This document shows positions 49,986 through 58,621 of a stretch of 64,000 bases of DNA, in pieces. Numbering within the stretch: position 1 is the stretch's first letter; each line of letters begins with the position of its first letter. Source of the stretch: Exiguobacterium sp. s122 (lineage in GTDB: Bacteria; Bacillota; Bacilli; Exiguobacteriales; Exiguobacteriaceae); NCBI RefSeq assembly GCF_018618475.1, contig NZ_JACSMD010000001.1, forward strand, positions 1,922,001-1,986,000, in the 5' to 3' direction. The position numbers and the translations under genes are program-made. The notes beneath the pieces are model-generated. The model was not told where the DNA came from. It was given only the letters and a program-made list of their open reading frames with translations, and made no database searches.

Positions 49986-51338
49986 TCAAATCATATCCTC
50001 GTCTTTGAAAGATTTTGTCCGACGGAACTGGATGACGGCAAGTGTCATGATGAAGAATGACAAGATGAGCGTGATCGCAGCCGCAAGTCCGTATTGCGGG
50101 TTGGCCCCGAGAGACAATTTGTAAATCCATGAGATCAAGATGTCGGTACCGCCGGCCGTCTGTCCTGGCACCGCAGGTCCTCCACCGTTGAAGAGGTAAA
50201 TCAAGTTAAAGTTGTTAAAGTTGAACGTGAACTGCGTGATCAAGATCGGCGCTGTCGCGAACAAGAGCATTGGTAACGTGATCAAGCGGAACTTGTCAAA
50301 GATTGTTGCGCCGTCAATCGTCGCGGCTTCATACAAGTCACCCGGGATCGACTGCAAGACACCGGTCATGAGCGTCATGATGAACGGGAAACCGAGCCAC
50401 CACTGAATCAAGATGAGCGCGCTCCGTGTCGCCGTCGGGTCGGTCATCCAACTGATTGGATCGAGCCCGAACGCTGGGAGGATCGTCGTGTTGAATACGC
50501 CGAACGATTCGTTGAACATCGAACGGAAAATCAAGATGGTGATGAACGCTGGGACTGCCCATGATAAAATCAAGATTGAACGGAACAAGCGACGGAAACG
50601 GAGTCCCTCTTGGTTCAAGAGGACCGCAAGGAAAATTCCGATGGCGATGACGCCTGTCGTCGACGCGACCGTCCAGACGAGTGTCCAACCGAGAACGCTG
50701 ACGAACGTATCGCGCCAAATGTCGATTTGGAAGATGCTCGTGAAGTTACTGAATCCGATCCACTCGACGAGTTTCGCCGGTGGCGCGTTGTTGTAACGAT
50801 AGTTCGTGAACGCGATTAAGAATGTGAAGATAAGCGGTAAGACGACAGTGAAGACGAGCAAGATGAGTGACGGGATTAACATGAGATATGGGAATCCATG
50901 GTCACGCAAGTTGCGAAGCTGCACTTGGAACGATGGCACGTTTAGGTGCTGATCACGAATGCGACCGACTCGGTATGCGTCACGAATGTTCCAGATATAA
51001 AACGCAATTCCGAAGAACAATAAGATTAAGGCGACAATACCTTCTACCATCAAGAAGATGGAATGGTCGTTACGAGGTCCTGCCACTTCGCCAAGCGTGA
51101 TCAATCCCCAAAGGCCACCACGGTCGCCAGGTCCTGCGCCCGCTCCTTTGAAAAAGAGATCGTAGTTTACTGCGAAATAAGACATGATGACGATAAAGAA
51201 TGCGACTGCTTTCGCGCGCTGATTGTTATAAAATTGACCGGCTCCCGGAATGATCGAGAGTAGTGCAGCGTTGCGGGCATGATTCGTCGGTTTGTCCGGA
51301 CGTTGCTCCGGCGTGTTCGGTTTCGGAATTGAAGCCAT
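49986..51338 (-). CDS. malF: Maltodextrin ABC transporter permease MalF
   Basis: A 450-residue permease. It has an extended N-terminal part (about 150 residues, including SIIPGAGQFYNNQRAKA and two helices), as in B. subtilis MdxF, followed by the usual six helices and the EAA loop DLYEAATIDGATIFDKFRLITLPML (about residues 325-350). ATG at 51338 is 9 nt after AAGGAG; a TTG two codons earlier has a worse position. A hairpin and a MalR-type operator separate it from malE. Confidence 0.92.
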   Translation of the reverse strand: MASIPKPNTPEQRPDKPTNHARNAALLSIIPGAGQFYNNQRAKAVAFFIVIMSYFAVNYDLFFKGAGAGPGDRGGLWGLITLGEVAGPRNDHSIFLMVEGIVALILLFFGIAFYIWNIRDAYRVGRIRDQHLNVPSFQVQLRNLRDHGFPYLMLIPSLILLVFTVVLPLIFTFLIAFTNYRYNNAPPAKLVEWIGFSNFTSIFQIDIWRDTFVSVLGWTLVWTVASTTGVIAIGIFLAVLLNQEGLRFRRLFRSILILSWAVPAFITILIFRSMFNESFGVFNTTILPAFGLDPISWMTDPTATRSALILIQWWLGFPFIMTLMTGVLQSIPGDLYEAATIDGATIFDKFRLITLPMLLFATAPILITQFTFNFNNFNLIYLFNGGGPAVPGQTAGGTDILISWIYKLSLGANPQYGLAAAITLILSFFIMTLAVIQFRRTKSFKDEDMI

Positions 51339-51373
51339 CCTCAATTTCTCCTTTCAATTTGAGCAAATCAATC

Positions 51374-51389
51374 GAGCAAGCGTTTGCTC
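51374..51389. promoter_or_regulatory. MalR-type operator between malE and malF
   Basis: GAGCAAGCGTTTGCTC is a near-perfect 16-nt palindrome centred on CG. A further TTGAGCAAA (51359-51367) makes a second half-site on its left. It lies just upstream of the malF SD, so it could control distal expression separately. Confidence 0.55.
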
Positions 51390-51397
51390 AATTCTAG

Positions 51398-51434
51398 AAA
51401 ATGAGGGGGAACGCCAGTCGGCGCACCCCATCAT
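51398..51434 (-). terminator. Partial terminator/stabilising hairpin after malE
   Basis: On the minus strand, GGGGTGCGCC / GGCGTTCCCC stem flanked by ATGA/TCAT, followed by TTTTC. Placed right after the malE stop within the operon, it would reduce readthrough and stabilise malE mRNA, giving more binding protein than permease. Confidence 0.65.
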
Positions 51435-51443
51435 TTCAGTTCC

Positions 51444-52712
51444 TTATTGGTTGTTCGCTTGGATTTGTTGCTCGATGACTTTCACAGCATCGTCAGCTGA
51501 TTTTTGTGCATCTTGCTTGCCAGTTGCGACGAGCTGGAGTGCTTGTGCCATTGGCTCCCAAACTTGACCCATTTCAGGAATGTTAGGCATTGGGATTGCG
51601 TTCGTTGCTTGATCGAATACCGCTTTCGCTACTTCGTTCGACGTGATTGTCTCGTTCGACTCAAGAGCAGCTACTGGTGGGATCTCGTTGTACGCTTCAA
51701 ACATCTTCAATGCGTTCTCTTCGTTTGTGAGTTCTGCAAGGAACATTTCAGCCCACTCTTGGTTCTCAGTGTAAGCTGAAAGTGCGTATGTTTTCACGCC
51801 CATGAACGTCTTGATTGGCTCACCGTTCGGGAGTGTCGGCATTGCTGATGCACCGAGGTTGACGCCCGCGTCTTGGTAACCAGCTACAGCCCACGGTCCG
51901 TTCATGACTGTGTGTGCTTTCTTCTCAGTGAAGAGTTGGTCCATCGCTTGGCCGCCAGACTCACCGATCAATCCTTTAGGGAAGAGACCTTCTTGGTACC
52001 ATTTGCCGATGTAGTCGAATCCTTCGACTGCGCCTTCGTTGTTCAAACCGATGTCAGATGGGTCGAGCGCGCCGCCATCTTCTTTAAATACGTATCCGCC
52101 GAAGCCAGCGATGACGCCGTGTGCGAAGTAGAAGTTATCCCAAAGTCCGAGGAATCCGTACTCGCCATCACCTTTTACGTCATTTGACAATTCGTACAAT
52201 TCATCCATTGTCGCTGGTGCTTCAGACACTAAGTCCTTGTTGAACATGAGGACTGGTGTTTCAACTGATTTCGGGTAGCCGTAAGCTTGACCGTCGAACA
52301 TGACAGCTGATTTCGAAGCGTCTGTGAACGCGTCGAGTGCGCCTTCGTCAGCGAGCGGTGCCAAGTGACCTTGGTCTGCGATCGTGCCGATTTGGTCGTG
52401 TGGGACGAGAACGATGTCTGGACCTTTACCAGCCGGGCCATCGAGGGCGAGCTTGTCTTTTTGGTCCGTCATCTGTACTTCGACAACTTCAACCTTTACG
52501 CCATGCTCTTCTTCAAATGCTTTGGCAACTTCTTTAGTCGTTTCCGACTTTTCAATATCTTCCCAAATTACGATTTTTTCTGGCTTGTTCTCGCTAGAAG
52601 AACCGCCATTTTCGTTAGAAGAACCGTTGTCCGTACCGCCACCACATGCAGCAAGTGCACCGAATGCGAGTACTGCCGTTGAAAGTCCTGCTACCATTTT
52701 TTTCATCTTCAT
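51444..52712 (-). CDS. malE: Maltodextrin-binding lipoprotein MalE
   Basis: A 422-residue solute-binding lipoprotein. The signal peptide ends in ALAACGGG (lipid-anchored Cys near residue 22), followed by a Gly/Ser/Asn-rich linker. The mature domain shows IVIWEDIEKSE, GPDIVLVPHDQIG and VMNGPWAVAGYQ, typical of maltose-binding proteins. It captures maltodextrins outside the membrane for MalFG. ATG at 52712 is 9 nt after GGAGG; the longest ORF adds six residues without an SD. It is the first gene of its operon. Confidence 0.93.
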   Translation of the reverse strand: MKMKKMVAGLSTAVLAFGALAACGGGTDNGSSNENGGSSSENKPEKIVIWEDIEKSETTKEVAKAFEEEHGVKVEVVEVQMTDQKDKLALDGPAGKGPDIVLVPHDQIGTIADQGHLAPLADEGALDAFTDASKSAVMFDGQAYGYPKSVETPVLMFNKDLVSEAPATMDELYELSNDVKGDGEYGFLGLWDNFYFAHGVIAGFGGYVFKEDGGALDPSDIGLNNEGAVEGFDYIGKWYQEGLFPKGLIGESGGQAMDQLFTEKKAHTVMNGPWAVAGYQDAGVNLGASAMPTLPNGEPIKTFMGVKTYALSAYTENQEWAEMFLAELTNEENALKMFEAYNEIPPVAALESNETITSNEVAKAVFDQATNAIPMPNIPEMGQVWEPMAQALQLVATGKQDAQKSADDAVKVIEQQIQANNQ

Positions 52713-52749
52713 GATGAAAAACCTCCCCAAGGAATAGTATGGTCAGATT

Positions 52750-53015
52750 TGCGCAAGCGTTCTGTCCGATTGATTAAAAAAATGATACTCCGCTACGAAA
52801 TCAATCGTTCAGTGAAAACGTTTGCATCCTCACCTCAATTTTTATTATACAGTTGTGTAAGCGTTTTACAAGTCTTTTTTTTAGCTTTTTTTCTTGCCGT
52901 TAACCCATTTATCTCTTTTTGAATTTTTTGTTGTCGTTTCTTCAATAATTATCCCAATGTATGATTGACAAAATGTAAACGCTTTATTAACCTTTGCTTG
53001 AGCAAACGTTTTCGC
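52750..53015. promoter_or_regulatory. malE / neopullulanase divergent control region with operator array
   Basis: A 356-nt intergenic region. malE promoter: TTGTAA (52866-52871), 16 nt, TATAAT (52844-52849), minus strand. Neopullulanase: consensus -35 TTGACA (52965-52970) with a weak -10 TAACCT 17 nt on. LacI-family-type sites: GCGCAAGCGTTCTGTC (52751), TGAAAACGTTTGCA (52813-52826), TGTAA-5-TTACA (52856-52870, over the malE -35), TGTAAACGCTTTAT (52974-52987, in the neopullulanase spacer) and GAGCAAACGTTTTCGC (53000-53015). Some are probably MalR and others CcpA (cre) sites. Confidence 0.6.
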
Positions 53016-53086
53016 AACTGTTGTTTCATTTCGAATTCGACAGTGTAAAATGGATATAACGCCAATAGAGAAAGGAACGATTTCAT

Positions 53087-54871
53087 TTGATCAAAGAAGC
53101 TATTTACCATCGCGCCATGTCCCCTTTCGTGTACAAGTATGACCGAGAGACGATTCACATTCGCTTTCATACGAAGAGAAATGATATCCAATCCGTTGAC
53201 TTAATTTGGAACGATCCGTACGACTGGCATTCAGAAGATCCGGCCATGTGGAATTTTGATCCGAGCAAACCGAGTTTTTGGCGTACATTCGAGACACCTA
53301 TGGAAAAAATTGGTCATGATAATCAATACGATTACTGGTTCATCGCCATTAAACCCCCTTTCCGTCGCCTTCGTTACGGTTTCCGACTTCATGACGGAAA
53401 CGAGACGGCTGTCTTCACGGAAAAGGGCTGGTTCGAGGATAAACCGCTCGATGATACAGGTTATTACTTCTGTATCCCGTTCATCAATCCAATCGACATC
53501 TTCCACGCCCCGTCTTGGGTGAAGGATACGGTTTGGTATCAAATCTTCCCGGACCGGTTCGCAAACGGTGACGCGTCCATCGACCCGGAAGGTACACTCC
53601 CATGGAACAGCGCTGAACCGAGTCTGACAAACTTCTTCGGTGGCGACTTCCAAGGGGTCATCGATCACATCGATTACCTCGTCGACCTCGGCATCACGGG
53701 CATCTACTTCTGTCCAATCTTTAAAGCGACGACGAACCATAAATATGACACGCTCGATTATATGGAGATTGACCCGCAGTTCGGGACGAAAGAGAAGTTT
53801 AAAGAAATGGTCGACTTGCTTCATGCCAACGGAATTAAAGTCATGCTCGATGCGGTGTTCAACCACGTCGGTTACCACCATCCGTGGTTCCAAGATGTCG
53901 TCGAGAACGGGGCACACTCGGAGTATCGGGACTGGTTCTACCTTCGCGACTTCCCGATCGAGACAGAACCGAAGCCAAACTTCGATACGTTCGCGTTCGA
54001 GAAGAACATGCCGAAAATCAATACCGAGCACCCTGCGCTCAAAGCTTACTTATTAGAAGTCGCTCGTTACTGGATTGAAGAATTCGGCATCGACGGCTGG
54101 CGTCTCGACGTGGCCAACGAAGTCGACCATGCGTTTTGGCGCGACTTCCGAAAAGCCGTCAAAGAAGCGAACCCGGAAGCGTACATCCTCGGTGAGATTT
54201 GGCACGATGCCCAACCGTGGTTAAAAGGCGACCAGTTAGATGCGGTCATGAACTACCCGTTCACGAACGCGAGCTTGAACTATTTCGCCCTCGACCGGAC
54301 GACGGCCTCGCAGTTCCGTGACGAGTTGACGCGTGTGGAGATGATGAACACGATGAACGTAAGCGAAGTGACGTTCAACTTGATCGACTCACACGACACG
54401 CCGCGTGCCCTCACCCGTGCGAAAGGCCACAAAGGAAAGTTCAAGCTCCTCATGACGTCGATGCTTACGTACACGGGTAGCCCATGTATTTATTATGGAG
54501 ACGAGATTGGACTCGAAGGCGGGCAAGACCCAGGTTGCCGTGGTTGTATGCCTTGGGATGAAACACAGGAGGACCGGGAGTTGTTCCGTTTCACGAAGAA
54601 GCTGATTCAACTTCGTAAAGATCATCCTGTCCTCGCTAACGCTGGCTCGTACCGTTTCAACCTCGTCGATGACGAAGAGAATGCGCTCATCATCGAGCGT
54701 TGTACGAAAGACGAGACGTACTTGATATACTTCAATAACTCAGATACGAAATCTGTCCTCAACCCGCTCTGGCATACCGGAAGTGCGCATGACCTGCTCA
54801 ACGACCGTGATGTAGACTCACTTGAGATTGAATTGGCCCCATATGGTACAGCGATTTTGAAAATGAAATAA
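53087..54871 (+). CDS. Neopullulanase/cyclomaltodextrinase (GH13_20)
   Basis: A 594-residue cytoplasmic GH13 enzyme with an N-terminal CBM34-like domain (residues 1-125), which is diagnostic for the neopullulanase/cyclomaltodextrinase/maltogenic amylase group. Catalytic residues: D in GWRLDVANE, E in LGEIWHD and D in LIDSHDTPR. There is no signal peptide, so it opens imported cyclo- and maltodextrins. It starts with TTG 10 nt after AAAGGA. It is transcribed divergently from malE and shares its operators. Confidence 0.93.
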   Translation: MIKEAIYHRAMSPFVYKYDRETIHIRFHTKRNDIQSVDLIWNDPYDWHSEDPAMWNFDPSKPSFWRTFETPMEKIGHDNQYDYWFIAIKPPFRRLRYGFRLHDGNETAVFTEKGWFEDKPLDDTGYYFCIPFINPIDIFHAPSWVKDTVWYQIFPDRFANGDASIDPEGTLPWNSAEPSLTNFFGGDFQGVIDHIDYLVDLGITGIYFCPIFKATTNHKYDTLDYMEIDPQFGTKEKFKEMVDLLHANGIKVMLDAVFNHVGYHHPWFQDVVENGAHSEYRDWFYLRDFPIETEPKPNFDTFAFEKNMPKINTEHPALKAYLLEVARYWIEEFGIDGWRLDVANEVDHAFWRDFRKAVKEANPEAYILGEIWHDAQPWLKGDQLDAVMNYPFTNASLNYFALDRTTASQFRDELTRVEMMNTMNVSEVTFNLIDSHDTPRALTRAKGHKGKFKLLMTSMLTYTGSPCIYYGDEIGLEGGQDPGCRGCMPWDETQEDRELFRFTKKLIQLRKDHPVLANAGSYRFNLVDDEENALIIERCTKDETYLIYFNNSDTKSVLNPLWHTGSAHDLLNDRDVDSLEIELAPYGTAILKMK

Positions 54872-54878
54872 ATTCGAT

Positions 54879-54910
54879 TTGACACCCGTTTTGACGGGTG
54901 TTTTTTTTGT
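54879..54910 (+). terminator. Terminator after neopullulanase
   Basis: ACACCCG / CGGGTGT stem with a 6-nt loop and eight T. Confidence 0.85.
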
Positions 54911-54959
54911 TGAAAATAATTTACGATATCTCTTTCTTTTTCATTTTAAAAGGAGTAAC

Positions 54960-54998
54960 ATGACCCATGTGATTTTTAAAAACGTAAATATTTCATAG
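54960..54998 (+). CDS. Leader peptide upstream of the MATE exporter
   Basis: Twelve-codon ORF MTHVIFKNVNIS with an excellent SD (AAAAGGAG, 4 nt spacing), ending 30 nt before the MATE start. The strong SD implies it is translated. Its place suggests translational or antitermination control of the exporter; no terminator hairpin is seen between it and the gene. Confidence 0.5.
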   Translation: MTHVIFKNVNIS

Positions 54999-55028
54999 AG
55001 AGAATTGTAGAAACAAGGGAGAATACAC

Positions 55029-56387
55029 ATGTCGAACAAAAACACCGAGCAGCTCAGCCTGTTCAAAATTTCATGGCCCATCTTTATCGAGCTCGCGCTT
55101 CATATGGGGACCGGGATTATCGCAACGCTTATGCTTGCCCATTATTCTGACGCAGCCGCTTCTGCGGTCGGAGTCGCCAACCAAATCTTGAACGTCTTTT
55201 TAATCGTCTTTAGCGTCACGTCGGTCGGTGCCACGATTTTGATTGGGCAAGCCATCGGTGCCAACCGGATGAAGAAGAGCCGGGACTTCGCCCGCTCTGC
55301 CGTCAGCTTGAATATGTGGCTCGGTGCTTTCATGGTCGTTTTCGTGTTCTTATTCGGTGAAACGTTCCTTCGTCTGTTCGGATTGTCAGATGAACTGTTC
55401 GCACACGGGATTTTATTCTTACGCATCGTCGGGCTCTCGCTCTTTACTGAGGCCCTCATCATGGCATTGAGTGCCGTGCTCCGCAGTCACGGGCTGACGA
55501 AGCACGCCATGCTCGCGACACTTTTAATTGATATCATTACGGCAATCGGCGCCATGCTCGCCGTTACAGGCTGGTTCGGCCTTCCGGTAACCGGTGTCGC
55601 CGGTGTGGCATGGGCCATTGTCATCGCCCGCTTTGCTGCGATGGTGCTCTTGTTCTGGATCGTCAAACGTCGTCTTATGCTCCGCTTCCCGATGAAAGAG
55701 TTGATTCGCCCGCAAGGTGACGACATTAAGGCACTCCTCCAAATCGGGATTCCGTCGGCTGGGGAGAACTTGTCCTATCAGTTTTCACAAATCATCATCA
55801 CTGGGTTCATCGCGACGATGGGAGAAGCGTCACTTGCGGCACGCGTATATGTCATGAACTTATCGATGCTCGCCTTCCTCTTTACCGTCGCAATCGCCCA
55901 AGGGACACAGCTCCTCATCGCGCGCGACGTAGGTGGGAAACGGTTTAAAGAAGCGTATACACGTGCTGTGCGGACACTGAAGATCGCCATGTTCTCGTCG
56001 CTCGTCGCCTCGCTCGGTCTTGCGGTCTTCGGCAAGTCGCTACTCGGTCTATTCACGTCGAACCCGGACATCATCGCGGTCGGGATTCCAATCCTTTGGG
56101 CAACGCTCATTCTTGAGCCAGGTCGGGCGATGAATATCGTCTTGATGGGCTCGTTGAAATCAGTCGGAGACGTCCGTTTCCCGGTCATGATCGGTATCGC
56201 CTCGATGTGGGGCGTCGCCGTTGTGTTCAGTTACTTGTTCGGGCTCCAGATGGGGCTTGGCATTCTTGGGATTTGGCTTGCCTTCACACTCGATGAGTGG
56301 TTCCGCGGCTTCTTCGCCTTCCGGCGTTGGAAGTACGGGACGTGGCAACAAAAAGGCTTCCAGTTCGAAGCGAAACCAACAGCATAA
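55029..56387 (+). CDS. MATE family efflux transporter
   Basis: A 452-residue protein with twelve predicted helices in two homologous halves (GVANQILNVFLIVFSVTSVGATILIGQAIGANRMKK, about residues 43-78, and the corresponding GEASLAARVYVMNLSMLAFLFTVAIAQGTQLLIARDVGGKR, about 257-297). It is of the NorM/DinF-like type, exporting cationic drugs or metabolites by Na+ or H+ antiport. The SD AAGGGAGAA lies upstream of the ATG. A leader ORF precedes it. Monocistronic. Confidence 0.9.
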   Translation: MSNKNTEQLSLFKISWPIFIELALHMGTGIIATLMLAHYSDAAASAVGVANQILNVFLIVFSVTSVGATILIGQAIGANRMKKSRDFARSAVSLNMWLGAFMVVFVFLFGETFLRLFGLSDELFAHGILFLRIVGLSLFTEALIMALSAVLRSHGLTKHAMLATLLIDIITAIGAMLAVTGWFGLPVTGVAGVAWAIVIARFAAMVLLFWIVKRRLMLRFPMKELIRPQGDDIKALLQIGIPSAGENLSYQFSQIIITGFIATMGEASLAARVYVMNLSMLAFLFTVAIAQGTQLLIARDVGGKRFKEAYTRAVRTLKIAMFSSLVASLGLAVFGKSLLGLFTSNPDIIAVGIPILWATLILEPGRAMNIVLMGSLKSVGDVRFPVMIGIASMWGVAVVFSYLFGLQMGLGILGIWLAFTLDEWFRGFFAFRRWKYGTWQQKGFQFEAKPTA

Positions 56388-56388
56388 C

Positions 56389-56431
56389 AAAAAGAGGGTA
56401 GACGAATCGGCGTCTACCCCCTTTTTGTATG
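56389..56431. terminator. Bidirectional terminator
   Basis: AAAAAGAGGGTAGACG / CGTCTACCCCCTTTTT stem with a 6-nt loop between converging genes. Confidence 0.82.
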
Positions 56432-56454
56432 TCTCATCCACTTGGCCGCACTTT

Positions 56455-57192
56455 TTATTTTTTCGTCAAAAAGGCGTGCATCGCCTGACGGTGGATCTCG
56501 GTCTGTCCACATTTCCGTTGCCACTGAATCTCTTCTTCGAGCCCTGCCTCAAACGTTTCGGCCCGGAACAGCGCCTTCATTCCTTCGACTGCAACAGGAG
56601 ACTGCTTCGCGAGCGTCTCCGCATATTCCGTCAACGCTCTCGTATAGACATCATCTTCGACGAGCTCGGTGACGAGCCCGAACCGTTCCGCCTGTTCGGC
56701 ATCGATTGTCCGCCCGCTCCACATCCAACTGAGGGCGAGATCGGGACGCATGAGACGCTTCAAGTGATACGGTCCACCCGCGTCGGCGACGAGACCGATT
56801 TTAATGAACGCCGAACTAAACTTTGTCGAACGGGCCACGATACGTACGTCGGCCGCGAGTGCGAGGCTGAGGCCGGCACCGGCGACGACCCCATGGATGC
56901 CGGCGATCAGCGGTTTTTTGCATGACTCGAGCGCCCGTACGAGCGGATGATACACGTCCTCCAAGTACGTTCCGTAATCGGCATCCCCTTCAATCGTCAA
57001 GTCTTGTCCAGATGAGAAGGCTCGTCCTTCTCCGACGAGAACGATGACGCGAACGTCGTTATCCGCCACGAGGTCCCCGATGGCCTCGGCCGCTTCCTTC
57101 AAAAGCGTCTCGTTTAACGCGTTCAACTTCTCGGGCCGGTTCCATTTGAGCCATCCTACTCCGTTATGGCGTGTGATTTGAATCGTTTCCAT
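56455..57192 (-). CDS. Enoyl-CoA hydratase/isomerase family protein
   Basis: A 245-residue crotonase-fold enzyme. Oxyanion-hole segments are GRAFSSGQDL (near residue 58) and HGVVAGAGLSLALAADVRI (near 100-118). The catalytic Glu positions of true hydratases are not clearly conserved, so it may be an isomerase (PaaG-like) or other crotonase. It is alone, divergent from ybaK. GGGGGA precedes the ATG. Confidence 0.85.
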   Translation of the reverse strand: METIQITRHNGVGWLKWNRPEKLNALNETLLKEAAEAIGDLVADNDVRVIVLVGEGRAFSSGQDLTIEGDADYGTYLEDVYHPLVRALESCKKPLIAGIHGVVAGAGLSLALAADVRIVARSTKFSSAFIKIGLVADAGGPYHLKRLMRPDLALSWMWSGRTIDAEQAERFGLVTELVEDDVYTRALTEYAETLAKQSPVAVEGMKALFRAETFEAGLEEEIQWQRKCGQTEIHRQAMHAFLTKK

Positions 57193-57346
57193 TGTGATGA
57201 ATCCCCCTTTTAGAAATGAATCACTATTCAGTTCGCCATTTCGAGAGCAGTTTCCTTCCCGTCACGAAAACTTCGCGTGTACGATTGCCCGACACTGCCA
57301 CTATTTGCTATTCTTAGAGAAGTCATTCAACGAAAGGGTGGGCTTG

Positions 57347-57811
57347 ATGCAACTGACGAACGCCGCTCGACAATTGAAGCAACGAAACATTCCGTTCACG
57401 TTCCATACATACGTGGTAGACCCGTCGGACGTATCGGCGAGCCATGTCGCTGCGTCGATGGGAAAACCGGTCGATCAACTGTATAAAACGATTTGTCTCG
57501 AGAGCGAGCAGAAGCGTCACGCCTTCTTCCTCATCTCCGGCGACCGCGATATCGATTTAAAGGCGGCCGCAAAAGCATGGGGCGTCAAAAAAGCCACACC
57601 AGTCCCGATGAAAGAGCTTGAAGCGCTTACGGGATACATTCGGGGAGGCGTCTCACCGATTGGGGCGAAAAAGGCGTTCCCCGTCTTTTTGCACGAGAGC
57701 GCCAAAGAAAAAACAACGATTGTCATCTCCGCAGGGAAACGCGGCGCCCAACTCGAACTCACGCCAGACGATTTGCTCCGTTTCACGAACGGTCGCTGGT
57801 TCACTCAATAG
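57347..57811 (+). CDS. ybaK: YbaK-type aminoacyl-tRNA deacylase
   Basis: A 154-residue YbaK/EbsC protein: KTICLESEQKRHAFFLISGDRDIDLKAAAK and the conserved GYIRGGVSPIGAKKAFPVFL (about residues 97-116). The family hydrolyses mischarged Cys-tRNA(Pro). Start at 57347 is supported by AAAGGGTGGG; the longest ORF would overlap the divergent promoter region. pssA begins 17 nt after it. Confidence 0.92.
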   Translation: MQLTNAARQLKQRNIPFTFHTYVVDPSDVSASHVAASMGKPVDQLYKTICLESEQKRHAFFLISGDRDIDLKAAAKAWGVKKATPVPMKELEALTGYIRGGVSPIGAKKAFPVFLHESAKEKTTIVISAGKRGAQLELTPDDLLRFTNGRWFTQ

Positions 57812-57828
57812 AAATTGGAGGCATTACT

Positions 57829-58527
57829 ATGTGGAAAGAAAGAATCCGGTCATGGGTTCCTAACTCGTTTACGTTCGGCAACTTATTTTGCGGGGTGATC
57901 GCTATCGTCTATGCGGCGAGTGGAGATTTTTCCAACGCCACGTTACTGATTATCATCGCCATGATGCTCGACAGTCTCGATGGACGACTCGCTCGAATGC
58001 TCGGGGTTGCGGGTGACTTCGGGAAAGAGCTCGACTCGCTTGCTGACGTCGTCACGTTCGGGGTCGCACCGGCCCTGCTTGCGTATTACACGTTCTTCAT
58101 CGACTATGGCAACTACGGTCTGTTTTTCGCCGCCTTGTTCCCGCTCTTCGGTGCCTATCGTCTCGCCCGATTCAATTTATCGGCGACGAACGTGACCGCG
58201 AGTTATTTCTCAGGTGTGCCGATCACGGCTGCGGGCGGTTTGCTAGCGGTCGTCACGACGTTTGGTGATCGCATCAGCGAACTACTCACCCCTATCTTTT
58301 TTACCGGACTCGCGCTCCTCATGGTCAGTCGCGTCCGCATCCCGAGCTTTAAAGAAGTGCCGCTCCCACGTCACTCGTTCATCATCACAGTCAGTCTCGT
58401 CTACTTGACGTATATGATTTTCGCCCGTTGGAAAGAATGGCCGTCGTTTTGGTTCATCGCCGTGCCGTTCTACATCCTCTTTATCGCCTTCTCCTTCGTC
58501 AAAAAACGAAAGAGTATGGCCAACTGA
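57829..58527 (+). CDS. pssA: CDP-diacylglycerol-serine O-phosphatidyltransferase
   Basis: A 232-residue membrane enzyme with about six helices. The CDP-alcohol phosphotransferase motif is complete: DSLDGRLARMLGVAGDFGKE followed by LDSLAD (residues 48-73, three catalytic Asp pairs). It makes phosphatidylserine, the substrate for Psd. GGAGG lies 7 nt before the ATG. It is probably co-transcribed with ybaK. Confidence 0.94.
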   Translation: MWKERIRSWVPNSFTFGNLFCGVIAIVYAASGDFSNATLLIIIAMMLDSLDGRLARMLGVAGDFGKELDSLADVVTFGVAPALLAYYTFFIDYGNYGLFFAALFPLFGAYRLARFNLSATNVTASYFSGVPITAAGGLLAVVTTFGDRISELLTPIFFTGLALLMVSRVRIPSFKEVPLPRHSFIITVSLVYLTYMIFARWKEWPSFWFIAVPFYILFIAFSFVKKRKSMAN

Positions 58528-58560
58528 CGAGCTCCTCACCATGAGGGGCTTTTTTTTTAA
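58526..58560 (+). terminator. Terminator after pssA
   Basis: AGCTCCTC / GAGGGGCT stem with a short loop and nine T. Confidence 0.82.
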
Positions 58561-58621
58561 TTGCACGCATTCATTAGACGCTTGCGGAAAAGCTCTTTAG
58601 AATAGGAGATGAGGTGATGGA

